A DNA stretch of 64,000 nt from Apostichopus japonicus (Eukaryota > Echinodermata > Holothuroidea > Aspidochirotida > Stichopodidae): the NCBI RefSeq assembly GCF_037975245.1, contig NC_092567.1:231501-295500 (forward strand). The letters are read 5' to 3'. Shown here in pieces: positions 60,531 to 64,000 of this stretch. Within the stretch, counting starts at the first letter, position 1, and every line of letters starts with the position of its first letter. Below the pieces are notes generated by a model, which worked only from the letters and a program-made list of their open reading frames with translations, had not been told where the DNA came from and did no database searches. Position numbers and translations under genes: made by a program.

Positions 60531-61971
60531 CCAGTATCAGACGTGTCTCAAAACCAACGGCTCTTTTAAGGGCCATCCAAATCACTGAAAGGGCTACTCT
60601 CGCTACTCCTCAAACATGCTTTTGTCTTTGTCTACTTTATTTCATTATCAAATCCCCCCCCCCCACCCCCTCTCCACCCGAACACCACCACAACACAAGT
60701 TCTCAGTCAATAAAATGACGGAGACCGGCAACTCAAACAGATTTCATGTTGAAAATGCAAAAGCCGAAAGGGCATCCCGAAAATAATCAATTTCGAGAAT
60801 ATGGAAGTATCCCTTCCTTCCATCGTCTCTCACTCCCAGACGCAAACTAATGAAACAATCAAAACTTAAAATCCGCTGTCCAACACACTTGCGGACACCC
60901 GGCCGCACGAAGTTGTTAACCGTGCATATAGATATAAGGATATTTGTGCTATGTATGGGCTATTAAAACGATTGCCACTAACAATTTGGAAAAGGAAAAT
61001 CTAACAAACCTGATCTTCGAAAATTACGCAACTACTTTTAACTGCAATATGAGTCACTGCGGCGAGCTGGTCCCAATTTTGTCGGAGACACTTTGCACGA
61101 CGATAGGGTCGGTGCGATAAATGCGAGGGCAATTCCTAATCGAGTCAGGTCAATTATCAGAAAATCAGTGGTGATCAAGTGATGGGCATCCGTCGAAAAG
61201 GTTAACCGTATGGAAAAGTCCACATCAGGGTGACTTTTTGTACATGTTTCCAGTTATCACCATTCCTCTGGATGCTTGCATGTTAAAGCTTTCTAAATAA
61301 ACTACCGATGGTGCAAAACTCGGGAGGATTGCAGGTGATTACGGCATCTAAGCAATTCGTTGCAGGTATCGTATGGTAGGTACGTAGCCCAAATTCTAGT
61401 ATGCAGTAAGCCATAGGTCTGCAGTCGTTCCATTGCACACAAAATATATCGCAGAAAGCAAGTTTAACGGATGGTTGAACTTCTCCTTAGTCTGATCGCT
61501 TATGATGGTGACATCTTGAATTAACTCTTGATGAAATTTTCATTTCAATTCATTACACTTAAGTGACTGAAACTGCCAGACAATATATAGACGTGTATGT
61601 ATTAGTTGCGAATGAAAACTTTTGACTTCTATTCTTGTCCGAAAATAGAGCACGACAAGCTTCGAATCGGTACTTTGAAAACTATCACACGATTGTTTAG
61701 ATTGAGCTCCTTTCGCCTATTCTGGTTTGGTTTTACCAAAGGCAGTGAAAGTATCTAGAATTTTGAATTGAATAAAACAGTTTAAAACAGGTAGTGCTTG
61801 TACGTCAGTGTGATTAGGTCCACGACCAATCAAGACAGAGATCGAGGGTAGTTTCGTTCACGTCCGCCAGGACTAATATATTAAACAAAAAGAATCAGTC
61901 ATAATTACAAAACAAACATACATTTGATATCGTTCTAACCTGACCCGACAGTAAATAGCAACACGAGAAAG

Positions 61972-62535
61972 ATGTCCGCAGTCGTTGCAAAGAGACCTGC
62001 TCAACCAAGCACCCTCGATATGATCGTCAAGGCGATTACAACCAGGCATGAAGCTAGAGGTTCATCCGTAGCCGGCATTAAGTCAACCCTACAAGCAATG
62101 GAGTTCGACACAAAGAAGAAGAACACCCTCATCAACTCGGCACTCAAGAGAGGAGTAGCAACCGGTGTGTTGAAGCAAGTCAAAGGCGTCGGCGCAACGG
62201 GAACTTTCAAGATCGACACCAATTCAGCGAAGGCAGCCGAAAAAGCCAAGGCGCAGAAGGAGAAAGAAAGGGCAAAGACAGCTGCCAAGAAACAGAAAGA
62301 AAAGGAGAAGAAAGCCGCAGTACGAGAGAAAGCTAAGGCCAAGAAGGCTGCTGCTAAGACAAAGAAACCCTCACCGAAAGCTAAGAAAACCACCAAGCCA
62401 AAGAAGAAAACCACCAAGACACCCACCAAGAAAGCCGTAGTCAAGAAAGCCGTAGTCAAGAAAGCCGTGAAACCGAAGAAAACAGTTAAGCCCAAGACGT
62501 CCGCCACCAAACCTAAGAAGACAACTAAGAAGTAG
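61972..62535 (+). CDS. linker histone H1, type B copy 5
   Basis: Protein identical to type B copy 1. Stem-loop 62564-62579; poly-C 10; 2004 bp to the next start. Confidence 0.95.
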   Translation: MSAVVAKRPAQPSTLDMIVKAITTRHEARGSSVAGIKSTLQAMEFDTKKKNTLINSALKRGVATGVLKQVKGVGATGTFKIDTNSAKAAEKAKAQKEKERAKTAAKKQKEKEKKAAVREKAKAKKAAAKTKKPSPKAKKTTKPKKKTTKTPTKKAVVKKAVVKKAVKPKKTVKPKTSATKPKKTTKK

Positions 62536-63975
62536 CCAGTATCAGACGTGTCTCAAAACCAACGGCTCTTTTAAGGGCCATCCAAATCACTGAAAGGGCT
62601 ACTCTCGCTACTCCTCAAACATGCTTTTGTCTTTGTCTACTTTATTTCATTATCAAATCCCCCCCCCCACCCCCTCTCCACCCGAACACCACCACAACAC
62701 AAGTTCTCAGTCAATAAAATGACGGAGACCGGCAACTCAAACAGATTTCATGTTGAAAATGCAAAAGCCGAAAGGGCATCCCGAAAATAATCAATTTCGA
62801 GAATATGGAAGTATCCCTTCCTTCCATCGTCTCTCACTCCCAGACGCAAACTAATGAAACAATCAAAACTTAAAATCCGCTGTCCAACACACTTGCGGAC
62901 ACCCGGCCGCACGAAGTTGTTAACCGTGCATATAGATATAAGGATATTTGTGCTATGTATGGGCTATTAAAACGATTGCCACTAACAATTTGGAAAAGGA
63001 AAATCTAACAAACCTGATCTTCGAAAATTACGCAACTACTTTTAACTGCAATATGAGTCACTGCGGCGAGCTGGTCCCAATTTTGTCGGAGACACTTTGC
63101 ACGACGATAGGGTCGGTGCGATAAATGCGAGGGCAATTCCTAATCGAGTCAGGTCAATTATCAGAAAATCAGTGGTGATCAAGTGATGGGCATCCGTCGA
63201 AAAGGTTAACCGTATGGAAAAGTCCACATCAGGGTGACTTTTTGTACATGTTTCCAGTTATCACCATTCCTCTGGATGCTTGCATGTTAAAGCTTTCTAA
63301 ATAAACTACCGATGGTGCAAAACTCGGGAGGATTGCAGGTGATTACGGCATCTAAGCAATTCGTTGCAGGTATCGTATGGTAGGTACGTAGCCCAAATTC
63401 TAGTATGCAGTAAGCCATAGGTCTGCAGTCGTTCCATTGCACACAAAATATATCGCAGAAAGCAAGTTTAACGGATGGTTGAACTTCTCCTTAGTCTGAT
63501 CGCTTATGATGGTGACATCTTGAATTAACTCTTGATGAAATTTTCATTTCAATTCATTACACTTAAGTGACTGAAACTGCCAGACAATATATAGACGTGT
63601 ATGTATTAGTTGCGAATGAAAACTTTTGACTTCTATTCTTGTCCGAAAATAGAGCACGACAAGCTTCGAATCGGTACTTTGAAAACTATCACACGATTGT
63701 TTAGATTGAGCTCCTTTCGCCTATTCTGGTTTGGTTTTACCAAAGGCAGTGAAAGTATCTAGAATTTTGAATTGAATAAAACAGTTTAAAACAGGTAGTG
63801 CTTGTACGTCAGTGTGATTAGGTCCACGACCAATCAAGACAGAGATCGAGGGTAGTTTCGTTCACGTCCGCCAGGACTAATATATTAAACAAAAAGAATC
63901 AGTCATAATTACAAAACAAACATACATTTGATATCGTTCTAACCTGACCCGACAGTAAATAGCAACACGAGAAAG

Positions 63976-64000
63976 ATGTCCGCAGTCGTTGCAAAGAGAC
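63976..64000 (+). CDS. linker histone H1, type B copy 6, cut by window end
   Basis: Only the first eight codons (MSAVVAKR) are in the window; the upstream region is a normal type B promoter, so the array continues beyond 64000. Confidence 0.9.

Larger units (their letters stand above)
52714..64000 (+). repeat. H1 tandem array, type B block (2003-2005 bp unit)
   Basis: H1 starts at 53956, 55960, 57963, 59967, 61972 and 63976 (cut). Relative to type A the spacer carries many substitutions, a GGCC insertion (CCCGGCCGCACG), a 9-10 bp loss after AAAAGTCCACA, a shortened C-rich tract and a changed TATA region. Within the block the units look identical apart from 9-11 C in the poly-C tract. Confidence 0.96.

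Overview
The window looks like genomic DNA from a marine invertebrate animal. The evidence is a spliced, intron-rich metazoan-style SR-protein gene, intronless linker-histone genes ending in a histone stem-loop, hAT-type MITEs and many short tandem repeats. Echinoderm is my best guess, from the general look of the repeats and the histone; this is inference, not a database match.

Positions 1-14,623 hold one minus-strand gene that I could splice end to end. It has nine coding exons with consensus GT-AG borders, an unbroken frame and 219 codons. The product is an SR-type splicing factor: one RRM (about residues 5-80), one CCHC zinc knuckle (C88, C91, H96, C101), an RGG/glycine-rich linker and an RS tail. 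It has two microexons (12 nt and 15 nt, the latter with an alternative 6-nt form). Directly downstream of the exon that ends the RRM lies an array of 21 tandem copies of an 82-bp unit (4943-6717). Each unit is the last 33 nt of that exon plus its 5' splice site plus 49 bp of intron ending in an AG acceptor, so it looks like an array of potential in-frame mini-exons or decoy splice sites. Another intron of the gene carries a 39-bp minisatellite.

Positions about 14,670-22,198 are intergenic. I find no convincing gene there, but two hAT-type elements with perfect 8-bp target-site duplications (18353-18718 and 18843-20248), a CA/CATA microsatellite and several degenerate tandem repeats.

Positions 22,199-64,000 are a head-to-tail tandem array of a roughly 2.0-kb unit, each unit holding one plus-strand linker histone H1 gene (187 aa) and no other recognisable gene. 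I count 19 complete genes, one cut by a 100-N assembly gap (52614-52713), one cut by the window end and one 5'-truncated fragment at the left edge. The array has two blocks: type A (unit 2016-2021 bp, left of the gap) and type B (unit 2003-2005 bp, right of it). Within a block the units seem essentially identical apart from the length of a poly-C tract. Between blocks the H1 protein differs at Q113K and S130T and the spacer differs at many sites. Each H1 gene has an upstream CCAAT box, a TATA-like element, a 3' histone stem-loop (GGCTCT-TTTA-AGGGCC) and, farther downstream, an AATAAA signal.

The two loci have no evident functional link beyond both encoding abundant nuclear proteins.
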